This document shows positions 32,258 to 41,648 of a stretch of 64,000 nt of DNA, piece by piece. The notes under the pieces are model-generated. The model searched no databases and was not told where the DNA came from. It was given only the letters and a program-made list of their open reading frames with translations. This DNA is from Gulosibacter massiliensis (lineage in GTDB: Bacteria; Actinomycetota; Actinomycetes; Actinomycetales; Microbacteriaceae). The stretch is taken from positions 1 through 64,000 of the forward strand of contig CAMFDU010000002.1 of the NCBI GenBank assembly GCA_945949175.1, given 5' to 3'. The first letter of the stretch is position 1. The number at the start of each line of letters is the position of its first letter. The translations under genes and the position numbers were made by a program.

Positions 32258-35200
32258 ACCGTCTCGCCATTTTCAGCCTCAGGAACCGAGCCCTCATCGC
32301 CCTGGTCACGGTTGTTGTTGCTATTTTTGGTGGCGTCGCGATGTCGCTTCTCAAACTCGAGCTGATTCCCTCGATTACGTTTCCACAACTCGTCGTCGTC
32401 ACAAACTACCCAGGCGCATCTCCGATCATCGTCGAGAAGGAAGTTTCGACCCCGATTGAGACGGCGATTCAGGGCGTCAACGGGCTCGAATCAACAACCG
32501 CCACGTCGCAGAATGGTCTGTCGCAGGTCACGGCGGCGTTCGCTTACGGCACGAGCCTTGAATCAGCGGAACAAAAGGTTCAACTGGCGATCAACCGGAT
32601 TTCGAACCTACTTCCGGCTGGAGTCGAGCCGCAGGTTATCGCAGGCTCTTTCTCGGACATCCCCGTGCTCCAAATGGCGGTGACGAGCGACCTCGCCCCT
32701 GATCAACTGAACCAAGCATTGAAAGACATCGCGGTTAAAGAACTGACCAAGCTGGACGGCGTTCGAGATGCCGCGGTGTTTGGCGCTAACGGCGAACACA
32801 TCGCCATCGTTCCCGATGATAAAGAGTTGGAACGGCGTGGATTAACGACCACCGATATACAGACCGCATTACAGACCGCCGGAATTCGAATCGGTGCGGG
32901 CAGTGTTATGTCCGCTAAAGGCGAACTGTCGATTGTGTCGGGAACACCACTCGCGAGCCTCCCGGACATCCGCTCGGTCCCCGTGACGATTCCCTACAAG
33001 CCGCCGCCTGTCACCGTGCCCAAAGCGCCGACCGTGCCGACGTTTCCAACCATCACGGTGAGTCCCCGCGAAGACGGGGATTGGAGCCTCGACGAATTGA
33101 ACGGTGGCGAGTGTTTCGAGCCCTATCCCATCACTGAGGATTTATACACTGTTGTTGACTGTGACGACGCTCACTCGGCGGAACTTGTTCGCGTCGGTGA
33201 CCTGCGCACCGATGCGGGAATCCCGATTTACCCCGGTGACGAGGCTATCGGTGGCGTCGCAATGGGCGAGTGTTTTGCATCGGGAATCATCTCGGCGTCG
33301 GCAAAAGCAACCTACCCCTTGTTGACCACAGCCCCCTTGTTGACCACAGATGTTTTCTACCCGACGAGCCAGACCCAGTGGAACCAGGGCAATACGTTCT
33401 ATTACTGCATTGCGCACAGCTTCTCTGTTGACCCCATTACGGGAAGTGTTGCTGGCAGCAGGGTGAACACCGTTGTTCCGGCTGCGCCAGCAATCCCGGG
33501 AACGTCTGGAACAAGCACTCCGTCATTTGCCTCGCCCGTTGCGCCAGCGATTCCAACCACTCGCGCGGTCACCACTATTGGTGAACTCGCGCGTGTGTCT
33601 ATCCAACCCGACGCCATCACATCCATTTCGAGCGTCAATGGCGAACCGTCGCTGACTCTTGCCATCACGAAACGTGCGGATGCAAACACGGTGGACGTGT
33701 CCCGTGCGGTCACAGCGGCCTTGCCTGCGCTAACTGACCTGCTTGGTAACGGCACTAAGTTCACCATAGTTTTTGACCAGGCGCCGTTCATCGAAAAGAG
33801 CATCGAATCTCTCGCTATCGAGGGCCTGTTGGGACTGTTCTTCGCGATCATCGTGATTCTCGTCTTCCTCCTGTCCATCCGATCGACGCTTGTCACTGCA
33901 GTGTCGATTCCGACGTCGTTGTTGCTCACGTTCATTGGTATGTGGGCGAGTAACTTCTCACTCAACATCCTCACCATCGGCGCGGTCACAATCTCGATTG
34001 GTCGAGTCGTTGACGACTCGATTGTGGTTGTGGAAAACATCAAGAGACACCTGTCACTCGGTGAAGAACGCATGGTCGCCATTCGTGACGGTGTCAAAGA
34101 GGTCGCCACCGCGGTCACCGCGTCGACGATTACGACGGTCGCGGTGTTCCTTCCGCTGGCGTTCGTGGGCGGATTGTCTGGCGAACTATTCCAACCCTTT
34201 GCTGTAACGGTGACCATCGCACTCCTCGCGTCGCTGTTCGTCTCGCTCACGATTGTTCCCGTGCTCGCCTATTGGTTCCTTGGTGACAAAAAGCCGAAAA
34301 AGAAGGCGTCGACGAAGCCGGCCAAGCCGCTGAAGTCAGGCTCAGAAGACAATGACTTCTTGCAGCGCAACTACCGCCCTATTGTTCGTTGGACCGTCAC
34401 CCACCCCGTTGCGACGATGCTCATCGCCGTTCTCACGTTGGGAGGAACGTTCGCACTGACGCCGTTTGTCAAAACCAACTTTGTGGGCGGAAGTGGCCAG
34501 TCCACCATCACGCTGACGCACTCGACACCCGGTGGACTCACGCTCATGGACCGCGCAGAAGTGGCCGAAGATGTTGAGGCAAAACTGTTGGACTACGAGG
34601 GTATCGAAACCGTTCAGACGTCGATTGGTGGTGGAAACGGTTTTGCGGCTTTCAACGGCCAGGCGGGAAATATCATTTATCAGATCACGATTTCCGACGA
34701 GGTGGATGCTGATCTGGTTCGCGCCGAAATCACGCGTGACCTGGAAACCATTACCGACACGGGTGAAATTGTCTCGGCACAGGGCGGTGCGTTCGGTTCA
34801 CAGACCATCGATATCACGGTGAAGGCCCCATCGGAAGAGACACTCGCCGAGGTCACCGCAGCCATCGCGGCGGCAATCACAGAGACGAAAGCCGCCGACA
34901 GTGTCACGACGTCGCTCGACGATACCCAGTCGTTCATTTCAATCTCGATCAAGCGAAAGGAAGCGGCGACATACGCGCTGTCGGAAGTTCTTATTGGGCG
35001 GACGCTGTCGGGACTCATCGCACCAAGCGCTATCGGTCAGGTCGTTATCGACGACGTCACCATGGATCTGATCGTCGAGTCGAAGAACTCCCCCGAAACG
35101 CTGGGGGAATTGCGGAATTACAAACTGACCACACCTCTCGGAGCGAAGGTTCTACTGTCGAAGGTGGCAACAATCGGAATTACCGAAACTGCTGCATCGC

Positions 35201-35892
35201 GCACCACCGAACGTGGTGTCCTGTCTGCTTCAGTTGCAATCACGCCCACGTCGGACAACCTCACGGAGTCGACCGCGGTGGTTAACACTGCGCTTGCGAG
35301 CGTTGACCTTCCGTCGGGTACGACGGCGACAATCGGTGGTGTCGCTCAAGACCAGGTCGAGTCGTTCCAGCAACTTGGACTCGCGCTCCTTGCCGCGATC
35401 TTGATTGTGTATGTCGTGATGGTCGCGACGTTCCGATCGCTACGTCAACCCCTGCTGCTGCTCGTGTCGATTCCGTTTGCCGCAACCGGAGCAATTGCAC
35501 TCCAGATCATCTCGGGAATCCCACTCGGAATCTCGTCACTGATCGGGCTGTTGATGCTCGTCGGAATCGTTGTCACCAACGCCATTGTTCTTATCGACCT
35601 CGTAAACCAATACCGCGAACGAGGGGGTTCGGTGGTCGATTCGTTGCTCGACGGAACCAGCCGACGTGTTCGACCGGTGTTGATGACGGCACTCGCGACG
35701 ATTTTCGCACTCACGCCGCTCGCGACCGGCGTGACAGGAAGCGGCGGATTCATTTCGCAACCGTTGGCGATTGTCGTCATCGGCGGTTTGTTGTCATCGA
35801 CAATCCTCACACTGCTCGTTCTTCCCGCGCTCTATTCGCTCGTCGAAGGGCGCAAGGAACGCAAGGCGACTCGTCGGGCCCTGAAGGCCTAA
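32254..35892 (+). CDS. RND-superfamily (HAE1/AcrB-like) transporter with inserted Septum_form-like domain
   Basis: 1212 aa; N-terminal LAIFSLRNRALIALVTVVVAIFG; ISIGRVVDDSIVVVENIKRHL with paired Asp; second RND repeat; insertion described separately. Confidence 0.92.
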   Translation: MNRLAIFSLRNRALIALVTVVVAIFGGVAMSLLKLELIPSITFPQLVVVTNYPGASPIIVEKEVSTPIETAIQGVNGLESTTATSQNGLSQVTAAFAYGTSLESAEQKVQLAINRISNLLPAGVEPQVIAGSFSDIPVLQMAVTSDLAPDQLNQALKDIAVKELTKLDGVRDAAVFGANGEHIAIVPDDKELERRGLTTTDIQTALQTAGIRIGAGSVMSAKGELSIVSGTPLASLPDIRSVPVTIPYKPPPVTVPKAPTVPTFPTITVSPREDGDWSLDELNGGECFEPYPITEDLYTVVDCDDAHSAELVRVGDLRTDAGIPIYPGDEAIGGVAMGECFASGIISASAKATYPLLTTAPLLTTDVFYPTSQTQWNQGNTFYYCIAHSFSVDPITGSVAGSRVNTVVPAAPAIPGTSGTSTPSFASPVAPAIPTTRAVTTIGELARVSIQPDAITSISSVNGEPSLTLAITKRADANTVDVSRAVTAALPALTDLLGNGTKFTIVFDQAPFIEKSIESLAIEGLLGLFFAIIVILVFLLSIRSTLVTAVSIPTSLLLTFIGMWASNFSLNILTIGAVTISIGRVVDDSIVVVENIKRHLSLGEERMVAIRDGVKEVATAVTASTITTVAVFLPLAFVGGLSGELFQPFAVTVTIALLASLFVSLTIVPVLAYWFLGDKKPKKKASTKPAKPLKSGSEDNDFLQRNYRPIVRWTVTHPVATMLIAVLTLGGTFALTPFVKTNFVGGSGQSTITLTHSTPGGLTLMDRAEVAEDVEAKLLDYEGIETVQTSIGGGNGFAAFNGQAGNIIYQITISDEVDADLVRAEITRDLETITDTGEIVSAQGGAFGSQTIDITVKAPSEETLAEVTAAIAAAITETKAADSVTTSLDDTQSFISISIKRKEAATYALSEVLIGRTLSGLIAPSAIGQVVIDDVTMDLIVESKNSPETLGELRNYKLTTPLGAKVLLSKVATIGITETAASRTTERGVLSASVAITPTSDNLTESTAVVNTALASVDLPSGTTATIGGVAQDQVESFQQLGLALLAAILIVYVVMVATFRSLRQPLLLLVSIPFAATGAIALQIISGIPLGISSLIGLLMLVGIVVTNAIVLIDLVNQYRERGGSVVDSLLDGTSRRVRPVLMTALATIFALTPLATGVTGSGGFISQPLAIVVIGGLLSSTILTLLVLPALYSLVEGRKERKATRRALKA
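32995..33575 (+). other. Septum_form-like extracellular domain inserted inside the RND porter region
   Basis: DWSLDELNGGECFEPY...VVDCDDAHSAELVRVGDL...IYPGDEAIGGVAMGEC...YYC flanked by Pro/Thr-rich linkers, between RSVPVTI and TIGELARVSIQ of the RND fold. Confidence 0.8.
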
Positions 35893-36473
35893 GGCGCCGG
35901 GGACAACACCCACAACACCTCGGCAGGCTCGCTTGTTGAGGGGTTTCGCCACGTGTGTGGCTCGCGGCCTCGGAAGGTCATCGCGTCCCCGGCATTGAGA
36001 TTGTGAGTGGTGGGGCCGAGAACGATATCGAAGTGGCCTTTAAGGACATAGACGAATTCGATCTCTGTGTCGAGGGCGTACAGTTCTTCCCCACCGGAAC
36101 CCTGCGGGCTGACGATTGAGTGCAAGACTTCAATGTGTGTTTGCGACCCTGGCGACAACAGGTACTCGCGGGCGTTAATGCCACCAAAGTTGATCATGGC
36201 GCCTTCACCCGCGCGGACAATGGCGCTCGTGGGCGGCTCGAACAATTCACCAACGCGAAGCCCCAAGGCTTCGCACACCGACACCAGCGACGCAACGGAC
36301 GGGGAAACGTGGTCACGCTCGAGCTTGCTCACGAACCCCTCGGTGAGGCCGGCGGCAGCGGCGACTTGACCTAGAGTGAGTCCACGCGCGAGCCTCGTTG
36401 CTCGAAGCCGACCGCCGATCGGAATCGCCTTGTCGCTCACCTGTTTTGCCGTGCGTCGAATGCTGCCGGCCAT
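35889..36473 (-). CDS. XRE-family regulator with C-terminal cupin domain
   Basis: LRATRLARGLTLGQVAAAAGLTEGFVSKLERDHVSPSVASLVSVCEALGL HTH plus cupin GDAMTFRGREPHTWRNPS. Confidence 0.9.
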   Translation of the reverse strand: MAGSIRRTAKQVSDKAIPIGGRLRATRLARGLTLGQVAAAAGLTEGFVSKLERDHVSPSVASLVSVCEALGLRVGELFEPPTSAIVRAGEGAMINFGGINAREYLLSPGSQTHIEVLHSIVSPQGSGGEELYALDTEIEFVYVLKGHFDIVLGPTTHNLNAGDAMTFRGREPHTWRNPSTSEPAEVLWVLSPAP

Positions 36474-36475
36474 GA

Positions 36476-37141
36476 TCAGCGAACGTCCATCGCAACGGCA
36501 CGAACGGGTGCACCATCGATTCCGATGAATTTCATCGGTAGCAACGACACGAGCGGGCCGGCGAAGTCAATCGACTCGAGGTTGCACAGGTTTTCACAGA
36601 TAACGCCGCCAACCTTGGCAATGAGGTGGTGGGCGGGGAATCCTTCGCCTGGATGAGTGTCGTCGGGCGTTTCGTCGATGTTAAGTGCGTCGAGCCCGAT
36701 TGTGCGAACACCCCGGTCAAGGAGGAACGACACGAGTCCGGCATCGAGGAACGGATTGTCGAAGTACGCGGGGGTTCCGTAGTGACGAGCCCAACCGGTG
36801 TTAACGAGGACGATGTCGCCGGCGCGGGCAGACTCGGCTTCGGTTCGAACAGAATCAAGAGTGATGCGCTGGCGAGCCGCTACGCCGTCGCAGTGCAGGA
36901 CCACGCCACGACCGACGAATCGATCCAGTGCAACTTCATCAATCTTTTCGGTGTCGTCATCGAAATGGAATGGCGCATCGACGTGCGTTCCGCTTTGGCT
37001 TCCCATGTGAATCGACACGAGGTTGAACCCGTCGTTGGCAATCGTCGCATGTTGGGCGATGTGTGGAACGGGGTCACCGGGATACACCACGGTCTCGGCA
37101 GTGATTTCGCGGGAAAGGTCAACGACACGAACTATCTCCAT
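36476..37141 (-). CDS. cyclase family protein (kynurenine formamidase/isatin hydrolase-like)
   Basis: VDLSREITAETVVYPGDPVP; HMGSQSGTHVDAPFHF: PF04199-type metal-binding motif HxGTHxDAPxH. Confidence 0.85.
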   Translation of the reverse strand: MEIVRVVDLSREITAETVVYPGDPVPHIAQHATIANDGFNLVSIHMGSQSGTHVDAPFHFDDDTEKIDEVALDRFVGRGVVLHCDGVAARQRITLDSVRTEAESARAGDIVLVNTGWARHYGTPAYFDNPFLDAGLVSFLLDRGVRTIGLDALNIDETPDDTHPGEGFPAHHLIAKVGGVICENLCNLESIDFAGPLVSLLPMKFIGIDGAPVRAVAMDVR

Positions 37142-37153
37142 GAGAAAAAACTA

Positions 37154-37168
37154 TTGCCTGAGAGGCAA
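37154..37168. promoter_or_regulatory. inverted repeat TTGCCT-gag-AGGCAA between divergent cyclase and permease genes
   Basis: Perfect 6-bp arms with 3-nt spacer, 13 bp upstream of the cyclase start and about 54 bp upstream of the permease start. Confidence 0.5.
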
Positions 37169-37221
37169 GAAAGGAATAGCATGGCGTCACATTGCTTTGC
37201 CAACCTTTAGAGAGGATAACG

Positions 37222-38703
37222 ATGAGCAACGTTGCTCAGAACCCCAAACCGAAAATCACCGAGGTCGAAGGCTTCGGAATTGACACCATTCCCGACGCCG
37301 ACCGCACGTCGACGCCGCGCGACTTGTTTCGCATCCAGTTCGGAGGCGCAAACACCTTTGCCACCGTTCTGCTCGGAACCTTCCCCATCTTTTTTGGACT
37401 CTCCTTTTGGGAGGGCGTCGGCGCCGCCGTTCTCGGTGTGCTCGTCGGAACACTGTTCCTCATGCCGATGGGACTCTTTGGTCCTCGCACCGGAACCAAC
37501 AATGCGGTCGCATCGGGTGCACACCTCGGTGTCACCGGGCGTATCGCCGGTTCGTTCCTGTCGCTGCTGACCGCAATCGCGTTCTATTCGATTTCGGTGT
37601 GGGTCGGTGGTGACGCCCTCGTCGGCGCATTCGTTCGCTTGTTCGGCGCCGAGGACTCCCCGATGCTGCGCATCAGCCTCTACTCACTCATCGGACTCAT
37701 CGTGATCGTCGTCGTGGTTTACGGCTATCAGTTCATGTTGCTCATCAACCGCATCGCGGTGTGGGCCAACACGGTTCTGATGCTGCTCGCCATCGTCGCT
37801 TTCGCCAGCGTCTTCGACCCTTCGTATGCCGGTTCGGGTGAATACTTGCTCGGTGGCTTCTGGCCGACGTTCATCCTGTCAGCCCTCATCGTCATGTCGA
37901 ACCCGATCTCATTCGGAGCCTTCCTCGGCGACTGGTCGCGTTACATCCCGAACGGAACGTCAAATGGCAAGCTTGCGCTCGCCACGCTCGGCGCCCAGTC
38001 AATGACGTTGATTCCGTTCATCTTCGGTGTCGCAACGGCGACGTTGGTGACCGGCGGGGACTACGTTGTCGGACTCATCGGCGCTGCGCCAGAGTGGTAC
38101 GCCTACCTCATCATCATCGTTGCGTTCGTCGGTGGTTTGTCCACGGGTAGCACCTCGCTTTACGGAACCGGGCTCGACTTCTCATCCGTGTTCCCCAAAC
38201 TGACTCGCGTTCAGGCAACCATTGCCATCGGTACCGTCGCTTTCGCGTTCATCGTGATTGGTCGTCTGTACTTCGACCTGCTCGGTGCCGTCAACGGATT
38301 CGTCGGTGCAATCGTCGTGACCACTACTCCGTGGATGATCATCATGGCAATCGGATTCTGGAACCGTCGAGGTTGGTACAGCGTCGAAGATCTTCAGGTC
38401 TTCAACCGCGGCAAGAAGGGCGGCCGCTACTGGTACAACAACGGAATCAACTATCGTGCAATGGTCGCATGGGTCGTCTCGGCAGTCCTTGGCCTGCAGT
38501 TTGCCTACTACCCGCCAATCATCGAAGGACAGTGGAACGCGGTTGCGGGTGGAGTCGACCTCAGTCTCATCGTCGCAATTGTTTCAGCAGCCGTGTTGTA
38601 CATTGGCGCGTTGATTATCTTCCCGGAGCCCGACTATGTGTTCGGACCGAAGGGTCCCCGCATCGGTCGTTCGGTGAAGTCCACCATTCCGCCCGTCCGT
38701 TAG
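37222..38703 (+). CDS. NCS1-family permease (cytosine/purine/thiamine/allantoin type)
   Basis: IQFGGANTFATVLLGTFPIFFGLSFWEGVGAAVLGVLVGTLFLMPMGLFGPRTGTNNAVASGAHLGVTGRIAGSFLS; 12-TM NCS1 pattern. Confidence 0.85.
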   Translation: MSNVAQNPKPKITEVEGFGIDTIPDADRTSTPRDLFRIQFGGANTFATVLLGTFPIFFGLSFWEGVGAAVLGVLVGTLFLMPMGLFGPRTGTNNAVASGAHLGVTGRIAGSFLSLLTAIAFYSISVWVGGDALVGAFVRLFGAEDSPMLRISLYSLIGLIVIVVVVYGYQFMLLINRIAVWANTVLMLLAIVAFASVFDPSYAGSGEYLLGGFWPTFILSALIVMSNPISFGAFLGDWSRYIPNGTSNGKLALATLGAQSMTLIPFIFGVATATLVTGGDYVVGLIGAAPEWYAYLIIIVAFVGGLSTGSTSLYGTGLDFSSVFPKLTRVQATIAIGTVAFAFIVIGRLYFDLLGAVNGFVGAIVVTTTPWMIIMAIGFWNRRGWYSVEDLQVFNRGKKGGRYWYNNGINYRAMVAWVVSAVLGLQFAYYPPIIEGQWNAVAGGVDLSLIVAIVSAAVLYIGALIIFPEPDYVFGPKGPRIGRSVKSTIPPVR

Positions 38704-38712
38704 AAAGCTGCA

Positions 38713-39684
38713 ATGACTGGTCCCGTCCCCCGCGACAACGCGGGAAACAAGGTCGGACAGGTCGATGCGACGGTGGTGCCCCGGTTCGCCGGGGCACCTA
38801 CCTTCGCTCGCCTTCCCCGGCGCGATGAAGTATCCCGAGCCGATATTGCGGTGGTCGGGATTCCGTTTGATGCCGGCGTCAGCTATCGACCCGGTGCGCG
38901 TTTTGGGCCGGGGCACATTCGCGAATCGTCGCGCCTTTTGCGCCCGTATAACCCCGCCCAGGACGCGATGCCGTTTGCGCTCGCGCAAGTCGTGGACGCG
39001 GGTGACCTCGGGGTTAACCCATTCGATATCGCTCAAGCAATCAGCCAGATCGAAGCGGGCATGGACGAACTGACGGCCGATGGAACCAAGGTTGTCACCC
39101 TTGGCGGCGACCACACTATTGCGTACCCCATCCTCAAGTCCTTGCACAAAAAACACGGGCCAATTGCAGTAATTCACTTCGATGCCCACCTTGACACCTG
39201 GGACACCTATTTCGGCGCACCCTTGACTCATGGGACGCCCTTTCGCCGTGCGAGTGAAGACGGCTTCCTCGACCTCTCTGGCTGCTTGCACGTCGGTATC
39301 CGCGGCCCTCTGTACGCGGACACTGACTTGTCCGACGACACGGCACTTGGTTTCCAGGTTCTGCGATCCATGGATGCCGACGAACTCGGTATCGACGAGA
39401 TGATTGTCAGAATGCTTGCTCGAGTCGGGGATAGACCGGTTTACGTATCTATCGATGTCGACGTGATGGACCCGGCGTTCACGCCCGGAACGGGAACGCC
39501 AGAGGCCGGCGGACTGTCGAGTCGCGAGATGCTGAGACTTGTCCGAGCGCTTGATGGCGTGAATCTGGTCGGCGCGGACATCGTTGAAGTTGCCCCAGCC
39601 TATGACCACGCCGAGATTACCGGCATTGCCGCCGCTCACCTCGCCTACGAGCTGATCACGGTGCTTGCGCGGAGAATCTCGTGA
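38713..39684 (+). CDS. agmatinase/ureohydrolase family protein
   Basis: [77 protein letters not shown]. Confidence 0.9.
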   Translation: MTGPVPRDNAGNKVGQVDATVVPRFAGAPTFARLPRRDEVSRADIAVVGIPFDAGVSYRPGARFGPGHIRESSRLLRPYNPAQDAMPFALAQVVDAGDLGVNPFDIAQAISQIEAGMDELTADGTKVVTLGGDHTIAYPILKSLHKKHGPIAVIHFDAHLDTWDTYFGAPLTHGTPFRRASEDGFLDLSGCLHVGIRGPLYADTDLSDDTALGFQVLRSMDADELGIDEMIVRMLARVGDRPVYVSIDVDVMDPAFTPGTGTPEAGGLSSREMLRLVRALDGVNLVGADIVEVAPAYDHAEITGIAAAHLAYELITVLARRIS

Positions 39685-40076
39685 GTGCGGTCGACGAGGT
39701 TGTGGCCGCAGCGACAAAGATCGTCGACGACTTTGGGAACCACCGAACGGACGACTATTTTTCAGGATTTGCGGCTGACGCAACGTTCATGTTCTACACG
39801 CACACCGAACGACTCAATTCGCGCGCCGAATACGAAGCGTTGTGGGCGTTGTGGGAAAAGGACGACGGATTCCGTGTTCACGGTTGCCGATCGCGCGACC
39901 AGAGGGTTCAGATTCTCAGTGAATCTGCGGCAGTTTTCACTCACTACGTCGAGAGCGACGTGGAAATTGGTGGTGACGTGTCAACCATCAACGAGCGGGA
40001 AACCATCGTCTTCGAGCGCCGAGACGGATCCTGGGTCGCCGTTCACGAGCACCTTTCGCCCGAGAACGCGGGGTAA
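39681..40076 (+). CDS. NTF2-like/SnoaL-like protein
   Basis: [46 protein letters not shown]; overlaps the ureohydrolase stop. Confidence 0.75.
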   Translation: MSAVDEVVAAATKIVDDFGNHRTDDYFSGFAADATFMFYTHTERLNSRAEYEALWALWEKDDGFRVHGCRSRDQRVQILSESAAVFTHYVESDVEIGGDVSTINERETIVFERRDGSWVAVHEHLSPENAG

Positions 40077-40083
40077 TCCCCTT

Positions 40084-40104
40084 TGTTACGCCGTTGACGT
40101 AACA
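40084..40104. promoter_or_regulatory. inverted repeat TGTTACG-N7-CGTAACA upstream of cysK
   Basis: Perfect 7-bp arms separated by ccgttga; 66 bp upstream of the cysK ATG. Confidence 0.45.
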
Positions 40105-40169
40105 CAACTGCGGCGAATGCACCCCTGTTTGTAGGCTCAAGTTACGAACCAACCCACCAGGAGACATTC

Positions 40170-41105
40170 ATGGCGCGCATTTTTTCGGATATCACCGAAG
40201 CCTTTGGGAACACCCCACTCGTCAGGCTCAACCGTGTGACGGACGGATCTGAAGCGATTGTCCTCGCCAAACTCGAGTTCTACAACCCGACCTCGAGCGT
40301 CAAGGACCGACTCGGTGTCGCCGTGGTTGACGCCGCAGAGGCGTCGGGTGAACTCAAGCCCGGTGGAACGATTGTCGAGGCGACCAGTGGAAACACCGGA
40401 ATTGCCCTTGCCATGGTCGGCGCCGCGCGTGGCTACAAGGTTGTGCTGACGATGCCGGAATCAATGTCGATTGAACGTCGCGCTCTTCTCAGAGGATTCG
40501 GTGCGGAACTTGTTTTGACGCCAGCACCCGAAGGGATGAAAGGCGCAGTGTCCCGTGCCGAGGAAATCGCCGCGGAACGCCCCGGCGCTGTTCTCGCTCG
40601 TCAATTTGAAAACGAAGCCAACCCCGAGATTCACCGAAAGACGACCGCTGTCGAGATTTGGAATGACACCGACGGAGCCGTCGACATCTTTGTTGCCGGG
40701 GTAGGTACGGGTGGAACGATCACCGGGACCGGCCAGGTACTCAAGAAAAAGAAGCCCAGCGTCAGGGTCGTCGCGGTCGAGCCCATCGACTCACCGATCC
40801 TCAATGGCGGCGCACCAGGCCCTCACAAGATTCAGGGCATCGGAGCGAATTTCGTTCCCGGCGTTCTTGACCGCGACGTCTATGACGAGGTCATCGACGT
40901 GTCAATCACCGATTCGGTTGATACGGCTCGTCGTCTCGCGCGCGAGGAGGGCATCATGGCGGGAATCTCGTCGGGTGCCACCGCGTGGGCGGCACTCGAA
41001 CTGGCGAAGCGACCCGAGAACAAGGGCAAGACAATCGTTGTGATCCTCGCTTCCTACGGAGAGCGATATCTGTCGACAGTGCTGTTTGAGGGTATTCTCG
41101 ACTAG
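40170..41105 (+). CDS. cysK: cysteine synthase A
   Basis: [53 protein letters not shown] motifs. Confidence 0.95.
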   Translation: MARIFSDITEAFGNTPLVRLNRVTDGSEAIVLAKLEFYNPTSSVKDRLGVAVVDAAEASGELKPGGTIVEATSGNTGIALAMVGAARGYKVVLTMPESMSIERRALLRGFGAELVLTPAPEGMKGAVSRAEEIAAERPGAVLARQFENEANPEIHRKTTAVEIWNDTDGAVDIFVAGVGTGGTITGTGQVLKKKKPSVRVVAVEPIDSPILNGGAPGPHKIQGIGANFVPGVLDRDVYDEVIDVSITDSVDTARRLAREEGIMAGISSGATAWAALELAKRPENKGKTIVVILASYGERYLSTVLFEGILD

Positions 41106-41648
41106 GTGACCCCTCTCCGACGAATTCGCGAGGACCTCGCGATGGCGTTGGACCGCGACCCGGCGACGCGCACGCGCACCGAAGCCTTTTGGGTGCTGTC
41201 GGGGTTGCACGCTGTCTGGTGGTACCGGCTGACGCACACGCTGTGGGGTTGGGGATGGAGGTTCATCGCCCGCCTTATCTCGCAGATTGTGCGGTGGTGG
41301 ACTCTCATCGAGATTCACCCCGGAGCCACGATTGGTGATCGCTTGTTCATCGACCATGGTGCCGGTGTCGTCATCGGTGAAACGGCCGTCATCGGCGACG
41401 ATTGCACCTTTTATCACGGAGTCACGCTCGGTGGTCAAGGCGAGGTTAAAAATGGCCGCCGGCATCCCGCCGTGGGCGACCGAGTCGCAATCGGCGCCAG
41501 TGCCGTAATCCTGGGACCCATCACCGTCGGCGACAACGCCCTGATTGGCGCAGGTGCCGTGGTGCTCACGGACGTCCCAGCGAACCGAACCGCCGTGGGC
41601 GTACCGGCAAGATTGCTCCCCAAATCCCCCCGACGGTCGCGGTCATGA
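41106..41648 (+). CDS. cysE: serine O-acetyltransferase
   Basis: GTG start; DLAMALDRDPATRTRTEAFWVLSGLHAVWWYRLTH; hexapeptide repeats IHPGATIGDRLFIDHGAGVVIGETAVIGDD. Confidence 0.93.
   Translation: MTPLRRIREDLAMALDRDPATRTRTEAFWVLSGLHAVWWYRLTHTLWGWGWRFIARLISQIVRWWTLIEIHPGATIGDRLFIDHGAGVVIGETAVIGDDCTFYHGVTLGGQGEVKNGRRHPAVGDRVAIGASAVILGPITVGDNALIGAGAVVLTDVPANRTAVGVPARLLPKSPRRSRS

Noticed and set aside
38584-39783. 399-aa minus-strand ORF across the ureohydrolase gene
   Set aside because: The sense frame encodes a clear ureohydrolase with all metal motifs; the antisense translation is low-complexity and unlike any protein family.
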